A stretch of DNA of 64,000 nt from Acanthosoma haemorrhoidale (GCA_930367205.1 OV884013.1:117824869-117888868), one strand, 5' to 3'. Positions 39,926 through 55,130 are shown, counted from the stretch's first letter. Made by a program: numbers and translations. Notes: generated by a model from the letters alone, not told the origin.

Positions 39926-41772
39926 GGGATTCATATTAGAAGAACAGAAGGTAACAAGAGCTCACTATTTCACCCAATATTCCTATTATATCAAAAAAAT
40001 GCTACTTTTAGACTAGATTAGTATCAGGAGAACAGAAGGGAACAGGAGCTCACTTTTACACCGAATATTCCTATTATATCAAAAAAATGCTACTTTTAGA
40101 CTAGATTAGTATCAGGAGAACAGAAGGGAACAGGAGCTCGCATTTACACCGAATATTCCTATTATATCGAAAAAATGCTACTTTTAGACTAGATTAGTAT
40201 CAGGAGAACAGAAGGGAACAGGAGCTCACTTTTACACCGAATATTCCTATGATATCGAAAAAATGCTACTTTTAGACTAGATTAGTATCAGGAGAACAGA
40301 AGGGAACAGGAGCTCACTTTTACACCGAATATTCCTATTATATCGAAAAAATGCTACTTTTAGACTAGATTAGGATCAGGAGAACAGAAGGGAACAGGAG
40401 CTCACTTTTACACCGAATATTCCTATTATATCGAAAAAATGCTACTTTTAGACTAGATTAGTATCAGGAGAACAGAAGGGAACAGGAGCTCACTTTTACA
40501 CCGAATATTCCTATTATATCGAAAAAATGCTACTTTTAGACTAGATTAGTATCAGGAGAGCAGAAGGGAACAGGAGCTCACTTTTACACCGAATATCCCT
40601 ATTATATCGAAAAAATGCTACTTTTAGACTAGATTAGTATCAGGAGAACAGAAGGGAACAGGAGCTCACTTTTACACCGAATATTCCTATTATATCGAAA
40701 AAATGCTACTTTTAGACTAGATTAGTATCAGGAGAACAGAAGGGAACAGGAGCTCACTTTTACACCGAATATTCCTATTATATCGAAAAAATGCTACTTT
40801 TAGACTAGATTAGTATCAGGAGAACAGAAGGGAACAGGAGCTCACTTTTACACCGAATATTCCTATTATATCGAAAAAATGCTACTTTTAGACTAGATTA
40901 GTATCAGGAGAACAGAAGGGAACAGGAGCTCACTTTTACACCGAATATTCCTATGATATCGAAAAAATGCTACTTTTAGACTAGATTAGTATCAGGAGAA
41001 CAGAAGGGAACAGGAGCTCACTTTTACACCGAATATTCCTATTATATCAAAAAATGCTACTTTTAGACTAGATTAGTATCAGGAGAACAGAAGGGAACAG
41101 GAGCTCGCTTTTACACCGAATATTCCTACTATATCGAAAAAATGCTACTTTTAGACTAGATTAGTATCAGGAGAACAGAAGGGAACAGGAGCTCACTTTT
41201 ACACCAAATATTCCTATTATATCGAAAAAATGCTACTTTTAGACTAGATTAGTATCAGGAGAACAGAAGGCAACAGGAGCTTACTTTTACACCCAATATT
41301 CCTATTATATCGAAATAATGCTACTTTTAGACGTGATTAGTATCAGGAGAACAGAAGGGAACAGGAGCTCACTTTTACACCGAATATTCCTATTATATCG
41401 AAAAAATGCTACTTTTAGACTAGATTAGTATCAGGAGAACAGAAGGTAACAGGCGCTCACTTTTACACCCAATATTCCTATTATATCGAAAAAATGCTAC
41501 TTTTAGACTAGATTAGTATCAGGAGAACAGAAGGGAACAGGAGCTCACTTTTACACCGAATATTCCTATTATATCGAAAAAATGCTACTTTTAGACTAGA
41601 TTAGTATCAGGAGAACAGAAGGGAACAGGAGCTCACTTTTACACTGAATATTCCTATTATATCGAAAAAATGCTACTTTTAGACTGCATTCGTATCAGGA
41701 GAACAGAAGGCAACAGGAGCTCACTATTTCTCCCAATATTCCTATTATATCGAAAAAATGCGACGTTTAGAC
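39926..41772 (+). repeat. Segmental copy pair member (offset 28,212 bp), right
   Basis: This is the partner of 11714-13560. Private changes include GCATTTACACC near 40140, TTAGGATCAGG near 40371 and ATTCCTACTATATCG near 41120. It starts about 900 bp after the diverged block at 38591-39030. Confidence 0.85.
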
Positions 41773-44700
41773 GGGATTCATATTAGAAGAACAGAAGGTA
41801 ACAAGAGCTCACTATTTCACCCAATATTCCTATTATATCAAAAAAATGCTACTTTTAGACTAGATTAGTATCAGGAGAACAGAAGGGAACAGGAGCTCAC
41901 TTTTACACCGAATATTCCTATTATATCAAAAAAATGCTACTTTTAGACTAGATTAGTATCAGGAGAACAGAAGGGAACAGGAGCTCGCTTTTACACCGAA
42001 TATTCCTATTATATCGAAAAAATGCTACTTTTAGACTAGATTAGTATCAGGAGAACAGAAGGGAACAGGAGCTCACTTTTACACCGAATATTCCTATGAT
42101 ATCGAAAAAATGCTACTTTTAGACTAGATTAGTATCAGGAGAACAGAAGGGAACAGGAGCTCACTTTTACACCGAATATTCCTATTATATCGAAAAAATG
42201 CTACTTTTAGACTAGATTAGTATCAGGAGAACAGAAGGGAACAGGAGCTCACTTTTACACCGAATATTCCTATTATATCGAAAAAATGCTACTTTTAGAC
42301 TAGATTAGTATCAGGAGAACAGAAGGGAACAGGAGCTCACTTTTACACCGAATATTCCTATTATATCGAAAAAATGCTACTTTTAGACTAGATTAGTATC
42401 AGGAGAACAGAAGGGAACAGGAGCTCTCTTTTACACCGAATATTCCTATTATATCGAAAAAATGCTACTTTTAGACTAGATTAGTATCAGGAGAGCAGAA
42501 GGGAACAGGAGCTCACTTTTACACCGAATATTCCTATTATATCGAAATAATGCTACTTTTAGACGTGATTAGTATCAGGAGAACAGAAGGGAACAGGAGC
42601 TCGCTTTTACACCGAATATTCCTATTATATCGAAAAAATGCTACTTTTAGACTAGATTAGTATCAGGAGAACAGAAGGGAACAGGAGCTCACTTTTACAC
42701 CGAATATTCCTATTATATCGAAAAAATGCTACTTTTAGACTGCATTCGTATCAGGAGAACAGAAGGCAACAGGAGCTCACTATTTCTCCCAATATTGCTA
42801 TTATATCGAAAAAATGCGACGTTTAGACGGGATTCATATTAGAAGAACAGAAGGTAACAAGAGCTCACTATTTCACCCAATATTCCTATTATATCAAAAA
42901 AATGCTACTTTTAGACTAGATTAGTATCAGGAGAACAGAAGGGAACAGGAGCTCACTTTTACACCGAATATTCCTATGATATCGAAAAAATGCTACTTTT
43001 AGACTAGATTAGTATCAGGAGAACAGAAGGGAACAGGAGCTCACTTTTACACCGAATATTCCTATTATATCGAAAAAATGCTACTTTTAGACTAGATTAG
43101 TATCAGGAGAACAGAAGGGAACAGGAGCTCGCTTTTACACCGAATATTCCTATTATATCGAAAAAATGCTACTTTTAGACTAGATTAGTATCAGGAGAAC
43201 AGAAGGGAACAGGAGCTCACTTTTACACCGAATATTCCTATTATATCGAAAAAATGCTACTTTTAGACTAGATTAGTATCAGGAGAACAGAAGGGAACAG
43301 GAGCTCACTTTTACACCGAATATTCCTATTATATCGAAATAATGCTACTTTTAGACGTGATTCGTATCAGAAGAACAGAAGGGAACAGGAGCTCACTTTT
43401 ACACCGAATATTCCTATTATATCGAAAAAAATGCTACTTTTAGACTAGATTAGTATCAGGAGAACAGAAGGGAACAGGAGCTCGCTTTTACACCGAATAT
43501 TCCTATTATATCGAAAAAATGCTACTTTTAGACTAGATTAGTATCAGGAGAACAGAAGGGAACAGGAGCTCACTTTTACACCGAATATTCCTATGATATC
43601 GAAAAAATGCTACTTTTAGACTAGATTAGTATCAGGAGAACAGAAGGGAAAAGGAGCTCACTTTTACACCGAATATTCCTATTATATCGAAAAAAAGCTA
43701 CTTTTAGACTAGATTAGTATCAGGAGAACAGGAGCTCACTTTTACACCGAATATTCCTATTATATCGAAAAAATGCTACTTTTAGACAAGATTAGTATCA
43801 GGAGAGCAGAAGGGAACAGGAGCTCACTTTTACACCGAATATTCCTATTATATCGAAATAATGCTACATTTAGACGTGATTAGTATCAGGAGAACAGAAG
43901 GGAACAGGAGCTCGCTTTTACACCGAATATTCCTATTATATCGAAAAAATGCTACTTTTAGACTAGATTAGTATCAGGAGAACAGAAGGGAACAGGAGCT
44001 CACTTTTACACCGAATATTCCTATGATATCGAAAAAATGCTACTTTTAGACTAGATTAGTATCAGGAGAACAGAAGGGAACAGGAGCTCACTTTTACACC
44101 GAATATTCCTATTATATCGAAAAAATGCTACTTTTAGACTAGATTAGTATCAGGAGAACAGAAGGGAACAGGAGCTCACTTTTACACCGAATATTCCTAT
44201 TATATCGAAATAATGCTACTTTTAGACGTGATTCGTATCAGGAGAACAGAAGGGAACAGGAGCTCACTTTTACACCGAATATTCCTATTATATCGAAAAA
44301 ATGCTACTTTTAGACTAGATTAGTATCAGGAGAACAGAAGGGAACAGGAGCTCACTTTTACACCGAATATTCCTATTATATAGAAAAAATGCTACTCTTA
44401 GACTAGATTAGTATCAGGAGAACAGAAGGGAACAAGAGCTTACTTTTACACCCAATATTCCTATTATATCGAAATAATGCTACTTTTAGACGTGATTCGT
44501 ATCAGGAGAACAGAAGGGAACAGGAGCTCACTTTTACACCGAATATTCCTATTATATCGAAAAAATGCTACTTTTAGACTAGATTAGTATCAGGAGAACA
44601 GAAGGGAACAGGAGCTCACTTTTACACCGAATATTCCTATTATATCGAAAAAATGCTACTTTTAGACTAGATTAGTATCAGGAGAACAGAAGGGAACAGG

Positions 44701-46400
44701 AGCTCACTTTTACACCGAATATTCCTATTATATCGAAAAAATGCTACTTTTAGACTAGATTAGTATCAGGAGAACAGAAGGGAACAGGAGCTCACTTTTA
44801 CACCGAATATTCCTATTATATCGAAAAAATGCTACTTTTAGACTGCATTCGTATCAGGAGAACAGAAGGCAACAGGAGCTCACTATTTCTCCCAATATTC
44901 CTATTATATCGAAAAAATGCGACGTTTAGACGGGATTCATATTAGAAGAACAGAAGGTAACAAGAGCTCACTATTTCACCCAATATTCCTATTATATCAA
45001 AAAAATGCTACTTTTAGACTAGATTAGTATCAGGAGAACAGAAGGGAACAGGAGCTCACTTTTACACCGAATATTCCTATTATATCGAAAAAATGCTACT
45101 TTTAGACTAGATTAGTATCAGGAGAACAGAAGGGAACAGGAGCTCACTTTTACACCGAATATTCCTATTATATCGAAAAAATGCTACTTTTAGACTAGAT
45201 TAGTATCAGGAGAACAGAAGGGAACAAGAGCTCACTTTTACACCGAATATTCCTATTATATCGAAAAAATGCTACTTTTAGACTAGATTAGTATCAGGAG
45301 AACAGAAGGGAACAGGAGCTCACTTTTACACCGAATATTCCTATTATATCGAAATAATGCTACTTTTAGACGTGATTCGTATCAGGAGAACAGAAGGGAA
45401 CAGGAGCTCACTTTTACACCGAATATTGCTATTATATCGAAAAAATGCTACTTTTAGACTAGATTAGTATCAGGAGAACAGAAGGGAACAGGAGCTCGCT
45501 TTTACACCGAATATTCCTATTATATCGAAAAAATGCTACTTTTAGACTAGATTAGTATCAGGAGAACAGAAGGGAACAGGAGCTCACTTTTACACCGAAT
45601 ATTCCTATGATATCGAAAAAATGCTACTTTTAGACTAGATTAGTATCAGGAGAACAGAAGGGAAAAGGAGCTCACTTTTACACCGAATATTCCTATTATA
45701 TCGAAATAATGCTACTTTTAGACTAGATTAGTATCAGGAGAACAGGAGCTCACTTTTACACCGAATATTCCTATTATATCGAAAAAATGCTACTTTTAGA
45801 CAAGATTAGTATCAGGAGAACAGAAGGGAACAGGAGCTCACTTTTACACCGAATATTCCTATTATATCGAAAAAATGCCACTTTTAGACTGCATTCGTAT
45901 CAGGAGAACAGAAGGCAACAGGAGCTCACTATTTCTCCCAATATTCCTATTATATCGAAAAAATGCGACGTTTAGACGGGATTCATATTAGAAGAACAGA
46001 AGGTAACAAGAGCTCACTATTTCACCCAATATTCCTATTATATCAAAAAAATGCTACTTTTAGACTAGATTAGTATCAGGAGAACAGAAGGGAACAGGAG
46101 CTCACTTTTACACCGAATATTCCTATTATATCGAAAAAATGCTACTTTTAGACTAGATTAGTATCAGGAGAACAGAAGGGAACAAGAGCTCACTTTTACA
46201 CCGAATATTCCTATTATATCGAAAAAATGCTACTTTTAGACTAGATTAGTATCAGGAGAACAGAAGGGAACAGGAGCTCACTTTTACACCGAATATTCCT
46301 ATTATATTGAAAAAATGCTACTTTTAGACTAGATTAGTATCAGGAGAACAGGAGCTCACTTTTACACCGAATATTCCTATTATATCGAAAAAATGCTACT

Positions 46401-49372
46401 TCTAGACAAGATTAGTATCAGGAGAACAGAAGGGAACAGTAGCTCACTTTTACACCGAATATTCCTATTATATCGAAAAAATGCTACTTTTAGACTAGAT
46501 TAGTATCAGGAGAACAGAAGGGAACAGGAGCTCACTTTTACACCGAATATTCCTATTATATCGAAAAAATGCTACTTTTAGACTAGATTAGTATCAGGAG
46601 AACAGAAGGGAACAGGAGCTCTCTTTTACACCGAATATTCTTATTATATCGAAAAAATGCTACTTTTAGACTAGATTAGTATCAGGAGAGCAGAAGGGAA
46701 CAGGAGCTCACTTTTACACCGAATATTCCTATTATATCGAAATAATGCTACTTTTAGACGTGATTCGTATCAGGAGAACAGAAGGGAACAGGAGCTCACT
46801 TTTACACCGAATATTCCTATTATATCGAAAAAATGCTACTTTTAGACTAGATTAGTATCAGGAGAACAGAAGGGAACAGGAGCTCACTTTTACACCGAAT
46901 ATTCCTATTATATAGAAAAAATGCTACTCTTAGACTAGATTAGTATCAGGAGAACAGAAGGGAACAAGAGCTTACTTTTACACCCAATATTCCTATTATA
47001 TCGAAATAATGCTACTTTTAGACGTGATTCGTATCAGGAGAACAGAAGGGAACAGGAGCTCACTTTTACACCGAATATTCCTATGATATCGAAAAAATGC
47101 TACTTTTAGACTAGATTAGTATCAGGAGAACAGAAGGGAACAGGAGCTCACTTTTACACCGAATATTCCTATTATATCGAAAAAATGCTACTTTTAGACT
47201 GCATTCGTATCAGGAGAACAGAAGGCAACAGGAGCTCACTATTTCTCCCAATATTCCTATTATATCGAAAAAATGCGACGTTTAGACGGGATTCATATTA
47301 GAAGAACAGAAGGTAACAAGAGCTCACTATTTCACCCAATATTCCTATTATATCGAAAAAATGCTACTTTTAGACTAGATTAGTATCAGGAGAACAGAAG
47401 GGAACAGGAGCTCACTTTTACACCGAATATTCCTATTATATCGAAAAAATGCTACTTTTAGACTAGATTAGTATCAGGAGAACAGAAGGGAACAGGAGCT
47501 CACTTTTACACCGAATATTCCTATTATATCGAAAAAATGCTACTTTTAGACTAGATTAGTATCAGGAGAACAGAAGGGAACAGGAGCTCACTTTTACACC
47601 GAATATTCCTATTATATCGAAATAATGCTACTTTTAGACGTGATTCGTATCAGGAGAACAGAAGGGAACAGGAGCTCACTTTTACACCGAATATTGCTAT
47701 TATATCGAAAAAATGCTACTTTTAGACTAGATTAGTATCAGGAGAACAGAAGGGAACAGGAGCTCGCTTTTACACCGAATATTCCTATTATATCGAAAAA
47801 ATGCTACTTTTAGACTAGATTAGTATCAGGAGAACAGAAGGGAACAGGAGCTCACTTTTACACCGAATATTCCTATGATATCGAAAAAATGCTACTTTTA
47901 GACTAGATTAGTATCAGGAGAACAGAAGGGAAAAGGAGCTCACTTTTACACCGAATATTCCTATTATATCGAAAAAATGCTACTTTTAGACTAGATTAGT
48001 ATCAGGAGAACAGGAGCTCACTTTTACACCGAATATTCCTATTATATCGAAAAAATGCTACTTTTAGACAAGATTAGTATCAGGAGAACAGAAGGGAACA
48101 GGAGCTCACTTTTACACCGAATATTCCTATTATATCGAAAAAATGCCACTTTTAGACTGCATTCGTATCAGGAGAACAGAAGGCAACAGGAGCTCACTAT
48201 TTCTCCCAATATTCCTATTATATCGAAAAAATGCGACGTTTAGACGGGATTCATATTAGAAGAACAGAAGGTAACAAGAGCTCACTATTTCACCCAATAT
48301 TCCTATTATATCAAAAAAATGCTACTTTTAGACTAGATTAGTATCAGGAGAACAGAAGGGAACAGGAGCTCACTTTTACACCGAATATTCCTATTATATC
48401 GAAAAAATGCTACTTTTAGACTAGATTAGTATCAGGAGAACAGAAGGGAACAAGAGCTCACTTTTACACCGAATATTCCTATTATATCGAAAAAATGCTA
48501 CTTTTAGACTAGATTAGTATCAGGAGAACAGAAGGGAACAGGAGCTCACTTTTACACCGAATATTCCTATTATATCGAAATAATGCTACTTTTAGACGTG
48601 ATTCGTATCAGGAGAACAGAAGGGAACAGGAGCTCACTTTTACACCGAATATTCCTATTATATCGAAAAAATGCTACTTTTAGACTAGATTAGTATCAGG
48701 AGAACAGAAGGGAACAGGAGCTCGCTTTTACACCGAATATTCCTATTATATCGAAAAAATGCTACTTTTAGACTAGATTAGTATCAGGAGAACAGAAGGG
48801 AACAGGAGCTCACTTTTACACCGAATATTCCTATTATATCGAAAAAATGCTACTTTTAGACTGCATTCGTATCAGGAGAACAGAAGGCAACAGGAGCTCA
48901 CTTTTACACCGAATATTCCTATTATATCGAAAAAATGCTACTTTTAGACTAGATTAGTATCAGGAGAGCAGAAGGGAACAGGAGCTCACTTTTACACCGA
49001 ATATTCCTATTATATCGAAATAATGCTACTTTTAGACGTGATTAGTATCAGGAGAACAGAAGGGAACAGGAGCTCGCTTTTACACCGAATATTCCTATTA
49101 TATCGAAAAAATGCTACTTTTAGACTAGATTAGTATCAGGAGAACAGAAGGGAACAGGAGCTCACTTTTACACCGAATATTCCTATGATATCGAAAAAAT
49201 GCTACTTTTAGACTAGATTAGTATCAGGAGAACAGAAGGGAACAGGAGCTCACTTTTACACCGAATATTCCTATTATATCGAAAAAATGCTACTTTTAGA
49301 CTAGATTAGTATCAGGAGAACAGGAGCTCACTTTTACACCGAATATTCCTATTATATCGAAAAAATGCTACT
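46401..49372 (+). repeat. 34-monomer higher-order unit, short form (2,972 bp)
   Basis: The rare TCTAGACAAG (an XbaI site) at 46401 recurs at 49373, and TATAGAAAA at 46913 recurs at 49885, both 2,972 bp apart. The length equals 34 monomers with two of 78 bp. It appears to be a shortened version of the 66/67-monomer unit that follows. Confidence 0.82.
48847..48934 (+). repeat. Mosaic monomer: C-type start, A-type end
   Basis: This is the reciprocal arrangement: CTGCATTCG and AAGGCAAC (class C), then CTTTTACACCGAAT (class A), with no D afterwards. The junction lies close to GAGCTCAC, which is common to both classes. Exchange or conversion inside a monomer would give this result. Confidence 0.82.
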
Positions 49373-52300
49373 TCTAGACAAGATTAGTATCAGGAGAACA
49401 GAAGGGAACAGTAGCTCACTTTTACACCGAATATTCCTATTATATCGAAAAAATGCTACTTTTAGACTAGATTAGTATCAGGAGAACAGAAGGGAACAGG
49501 AGCTCACTTTTACACCGAATATTCCTATTATATCGAAAAAATGCTACTTTTAGACTAGATTAGTATCAGGAGAACAGAAGGGAACAGGAGCTCTCTTTTA
49601 CACCGAATATTCTTATTATATCGAAAAAATGCTACTTTTAGACTAGATTAGTATCAGGAGAGCAGAAGGGAACAGGAGCTCACTTTTACACCGAATATTC
49701 CTATTATATCGAAATAATGCTACTTTTAGACGTGATTCGTATCAGGAGAACAGAAGGGAACAGGAGCTCACTTTTACACCGAATATTCCTATTATATCGA
49801 AAAAATGCTACTTTTAGACTAGATTAGTATCAGGAGAACAGAAGGGAACAGGAGCTCACTTTTACACCGAATATTCCTATTATATAGAAAAAATGCTACT
49901 CTTAGACTAGATTAGTATCAGGAGAACAGAAGGGAACAAGAGCTTACTTTTACACCCAATATTCCTATTATATCAAAATAATGCTACTTTTAGACGTGAT
50001 TCGTATCAGGAGAACAGAAGGGAACAGGAGCTCACTTTTACACCGAATATTCCTATTATATCGAAAAAATGCTACTTTTAGACTAGATTAGTATCAGGAG
50101 AACAGAAGGGAACAGGAGCTCACTTTTACACCGAATATTCCTATTATATCGAAAAAATGCTACTTTTAGACTAGATTAGTATCAGGAGAACAGAAGGGAA
50201 CAGGAGCTCACTTTTACACCGAATATTCCTATTATATCGAAAAAATGCTACTTTTAGACTGCATTCGTATCAGGAGAACAGAAGGCAACAGGAGCTCACT
50301 ATTTCTCCCAATATTCCTATTATATCGAAAAAATGCGACGTTTAGACGGGATTCATATTAGAAGAACAGAAGGTAACAAGAGCTCACTATTTCACCCAAT
50401 ATTCCTATTATATCAAAAAAATGCTACTTTTAGACTAGATTAGTATCAGGAGAACAGAAGGGAACAGGAGCTCACTTTTACACCGAATATTCCTATTATA
50501 TCGAAAAAATGCTACTTTTAGACTAGATTAGTATCAGGAGAACAGAAGGGAACAGGAGCTCACTTTTACACCGAATATTCCTATTATATCGAAAAAATGC
50601 TACTTTTAGACTAGATTAGTATCAGGAGAACAGAAGGGAACAAGAGCTCACTTTTACACCGAATATTCCTATTATATCGAAAAAATGCTACTTTTAGACT
50701 AGATTAGTATCAGGAGAACAGAAGGGAACAGGAGCTCACTTTTACACCGAATATTCCTATTATATCGAAATAATGCTACTTTTAGACGTGATTCGTATCA
50801 GGAGAACAGAAGTGAACAGGAGCTCACTTTTACACCGAATATTGCTATTATATCGAAAAAATGCTACTTTTAGACTAGATTAGTATCAGGAGAACAGAAG
50901 GGAACAGGAGCTCACTTTTACACCGAATATTCCTATTATATCGAAAAAATGCTACTTTTAGACTAGATTAGTATCAGGAGAACAGAAGGGAACAGGAGCT
51001 CACTTTTACACCGAATATTCCTATTATATCGAAAAAATGCTACTTTTAGACTAGATTAGTATCAGGAGAACAGAAGGGAAAAGGAGCTCACTTTTACACC
51101 GAATATTCCTATTATATCGAAAAAATGCTACTTTTAGACTAGATTAGTATCAGGAGAACAGGAGCTCACTTTTACACCGAATATTCCTATTATATCGAAA
51201 AAATGCTACTTTTAGACAAGATTAGTATCAGGAGAACAGAAGGGAACAGGAGCTCACTTTTACACCGAATATTCCTATTATATCGAAAAAATGCTACTTT
51301 TAGACTAGATTAGTATCAGGAGAACAGAAGGGAACAGGAGCTCACTTTTACACCGAATATTCCTATTATATCGAAAAAATGCTACTTTTAGACTAGATTA
51401 GTATCAGGAGAACAGAAGGGAACAGGAGCTCACTTTTACACCGAATATTCCTATTATATCGAAAAAATGCTACTTTTAGACTAGATTAGTATCAGGAGAA
51501 CAGAAGGGAACAGGAGCTCACTTTTACACCGAATATTCCTATTATATCAAAAAAATGCTACTTTTAGACTAGATTAGTATCAGGAGAACAGAAGGGAACA
51601 AGAGCTCACTTTTACACCGAATATTCCTATTATATCGAAAAAATGCTACTTTTAGACTAGATTAGTATCAGGAGAACAGAAGGGAACAGGAGCTCACTTT
51701 TACACCGAATATTCCTATTATATCGAAATAATGCTACTTTTAGACGTGATTCGTATCAGGAGAACAGAAGGGAACAGGAGCTCACTTTTACACCGAATAT
51801 TCCTATTATATCGAAAAAATGCTACTTTTAGACTAGATTAGTATCAGGAGAACAGAAGGGAACAGGAGCTCGCTTTTACACCGAATATTCCTATTATATC
51901 GAAAAAATGCTACTTTTAGACTAGATTAGTATCAGGAGAACAGAAGGGAACAGGAGCTCACTTTTACACCGAATATTCCTATGATATCGAAAAAATGCTA
52001 CTTTTAGACTAGATTAGTATCAGGAGAACAGAAGGGAAAAGGAGCTCACTTTTACACCGAATATTCCTATTATATCGAAAAAATGCTACTTTTAGACTAG
52101 ATTAGTATCAGGAGAACAGGAGCTCACTTTTACACCGAATATTCCTATTATATCGAAAAAATGCTACTTTTAGACAAGATTAGTATCAGGAGAACAGAAG
52201 GGAACAGGAGCTCACTTTTACACCGAATATTCCTATTATATCGAAAAAATGCTACTTTTAGACTAGATTAGTATCAGGAGAACAGAAGGGAACAGGAGCT

Positions 52301-55130
52301 CACTTTTACACCGAATATTCCTATTATATCGAAAAAATGCTACTTTTAGACTAGATTAGTATCAGGAGAACAGAAGGCAACAGGAGCTTACTTTTACACC
52401 CAATATTCCTATTATATCGAAATAATGCTACTTTTAGACGTGATTAGTATCAGGAGAACAGAAGGGAACAGGAGCTCGCTTTTACACCGAATATTCCTAT
52501 TATATCGAAAAAATGCTACTTTTAGACTAGATTAGTATCAGGAGAACAGAAGGGAACAGGAGCTCACTTTTACACCGAATATTCCTATGATATCGAAAAA
52601 ATGCTACTTTTAGACTAGATTAGTATCAGGAGAACAGAAGGGAACAGGAGCTCACTTTTACACCGAATATTCCTATTATATCGAAAAAATGCTACTTTTA
52701 GACTAGATTAGTATCAGGAGAACAGGAGCTCACTTTTACACCGAATATTCCTATTATATCGAAAAAATGCTACTTTTAGACAAGATTAGTATCAGGAGAA
52801 CAGAAGGGAACAGGAGCTCACTTTTACACCGAATATTCCTATTATATCGAAAAAATGCCACTTTTAGACTGCATTCGTATCAGGAGAACAGAAGGCAACA
52901 GGAGCTCACTATTTCTCCCAATATTCCTATTATATCGAAAAAATGCGACGTTTAGACGGGATTCATATTAGAAGAACAGAAGGTAACAAGAGCTCACTAT
53001 TTCACCCAATATTCCTATTATATCAAAAAAATGCTACTTTTAGACTAGATTAGTATCAGGAGAACAGAAGGGAACAGGAGCTCACTTTTACACCGAATAT
53101 TCCTATTATATCGAAAAAATGCTACTTTTAGACTAGATTAGTATCAGGAGAACAGAAGGGAACAAGAGCTCACTTTTACACCGAATATTCCTATTATATC
53201 GAAAAAATGCTACTTTTAGACTAGATTAGTATCAGGAGAACAGAAGGGAACAGGAGCTCACTTTTACACCGAATATTCCTATTATATCGAAATAATGCTA
53301 CTTTTAGACGTGATTCGTATCAGGAGAACAGAAGGGAACAGGAGCTCACTTTTACACCGAATATTCCTATTATATCGAAAAAATGCTACTTTTAGACTAG
53401 ATTAGTATCAGGAGAACAGAAGGGAACAGGAGCTCGCTTTTACACCGAATATTCCTATTATATCGAAAAAATGCTACTTTTAGACTAGATTAGTATCAGG
53501 AGAACAGAAGGGAACAGGAGCTCACTTTTACACCGAATATTCCTATTATATCGAAAAAATGCTACTTTTAGACTGCATTCGTATCAGGAGAACAGAAGGC
53601 AACAGGAGCTCACTATTTCTCCCAATATTGCTATTATATCGAAAAAATGCGACGTTTAGACGGGATTCATATTAGAAGAACAGAAGGTAACAAGAGCTCA
53701 CTATTTCACCCAATATTCCTATTATATCAAAAAAATGCTACTTTTAGACTAGATTAGTATCAGGAGAACAGAAGGGAACAGGAGCTCACTTTTACACCGA
53801 ATATTCCTATGATATCGAAAAAATGCTACTTTTAGACTAGATTAGTATCAGGAGAACAGAAGGGAACAGGAGCTCACTTTTACACCGAATATTCCTATTA
53901 TATCGAAAAAATGCTACTTTTAGACTAGATTAGTATCAGGAGAACAGAAGGGAACAAGAGCTCACTTTTACACCGAATATTCCTATTATATCGAAATAAT
54001 GCTACTTTTAGACGTGATTCGTATCAGGAGAACAGAAGGGAACAGGAGCTCACTTTTACACCGAATATTCCTATTATATCGAAAAAATGCTACTTTTAGA
54101 CTAGATTAGTATCAGGAGAACAGAAGGGAACAGGAGCTCGCTTTTACACCGAATATTCCTATTATATCGAAAAAATGCTACTTTTAGACTAGATTAGTAT
54201 CAGGAGAACAGAAGGGAACAGGAGCTCACTTTTACACCGAATATTCCTATGATATCGAAAAAATGCTACTTTTAGACTAGATTAGTATCAGGAGAACAGA
54301 AGGGAAAAGGAGCTCACTTTTACACCGAATATTCCTATTATATCGAAAAAAAGCTACTTTTAGACTAGATTAGTATCAGGAGAACAGGAGCTCACTTTTA
54401 CACCGAATATTCCTATTATATCGAAAAAATGCTACTTTTAGACAAGATTAGTATCAGGAGAACAGAAGGGAACAGGAGCTCACTTTTACACCGAATATTC
54501 CTATTATATCGAAAAAATGCTACTTTTAGACTAGATTAGTATCAGGAGAACAGAAGGGAACAGGAGCTCACTTTTACACCGAATATTCCTATTATATCGA
54601 AAAAATGCTACTTTTAGACTAGATTAGTATCAGGAGAACAGAAGGGAACAGGAGCTCTCTTTTACACCGAATATTCCTATTATATCGAAAAAATGCTACT
54701 TTTAGACTAGATTAGTATCAGGAGAGCAGAAGGGAACAGGAGCTCACTTTTACACCGAATATTCCTATTATATCGAAATAATGCTACTTTTAGACGTGAT
54801 TAGTATCAGGAGAACAGAAGGGAACAGGAGCTCGCTTTTACACCGAATATTCCTATTATATCGAAAAAATGCTACTTTTAGACTAGATTAGTATCAGGAG
54901 AACAGAAGGGAACAGGAGCTCACTTTTACACCGGATATTCCTATGATATCGAAAAAATGCTACTTTTAGACTAGATTAGTATCAGGAGAACAGAAGGGAA
55001 CAGGAGCTCACTTTTACACCGAATATTCCTATTATATCGAAAAAATGCTACTTTTAGACTAGATTAGTATCAGGAGAACAGGAGCTCACTTTTACACCGA
55101 ATATTCCTATTATATCGAAAAAATGCTACT
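49373..55130 (+). repeat. 66-monomer higher-order unit (5,758 bp)
   Basis: TCTAGACAAG at 49373 and 55131, and TATAGAAAA at 49885 and 55643, are both 5,758 bp apart. This equals 66 monomers of which five are 78 bp, and five 78-bp monomers are seen in the interval (near 51160, 52113, 52722, 54382 and 55079). C-D pairs inside lie at 50348, 52958 and 53662. Confidence 0.85.

Larger units (their letters stand above)
8500..42000 (+). repeat. Zone 2 of the array
   Basis: This zone is defined by monomer variants not seen in the other zones. TTTATGACGAAT is seen from about 11.4 kb to 37859. GAATATCCCTATT is seen from about 12.4 to 40.6 kb. GGCGCTCAC is seen near 15530, 17883, 20240, 26105, 28463, 34689, 38552 and 41455. 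The CTACTCTTAG class of zones 1 and 3 is missing. The zone contains the 2,356-bp and 8-kb units and the long-range copies listed separately. Confidence 0.75.

Noticed and set aside
40360..40380. Telomere-like TTAGG within TTAGGATCAGG
   Set aside because: It is a single T-to-G change in one monomer (TTAGTATC to TTAGGATC), not a tandem telomere repeat.
45787..45975. Identical 62-residue frames at 45787, 48055 and 52767, and one at 63257
   Set aside because: These are copies of a K monomer followed by a C monomer in zone 3, or a B monomer at 63257. Same frame-shift explanation; no ribosome binding site, domain or constraint visible.
44932..47287. Another 2,356-bp interval between D monomers, in zone 3
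   Set aside because: It contains an extra C-D pair at 45978 and lacks the zone 2 markers, so the equal length comes from the same sum (25 x 88 + 2 x 78) and not from shared descent.
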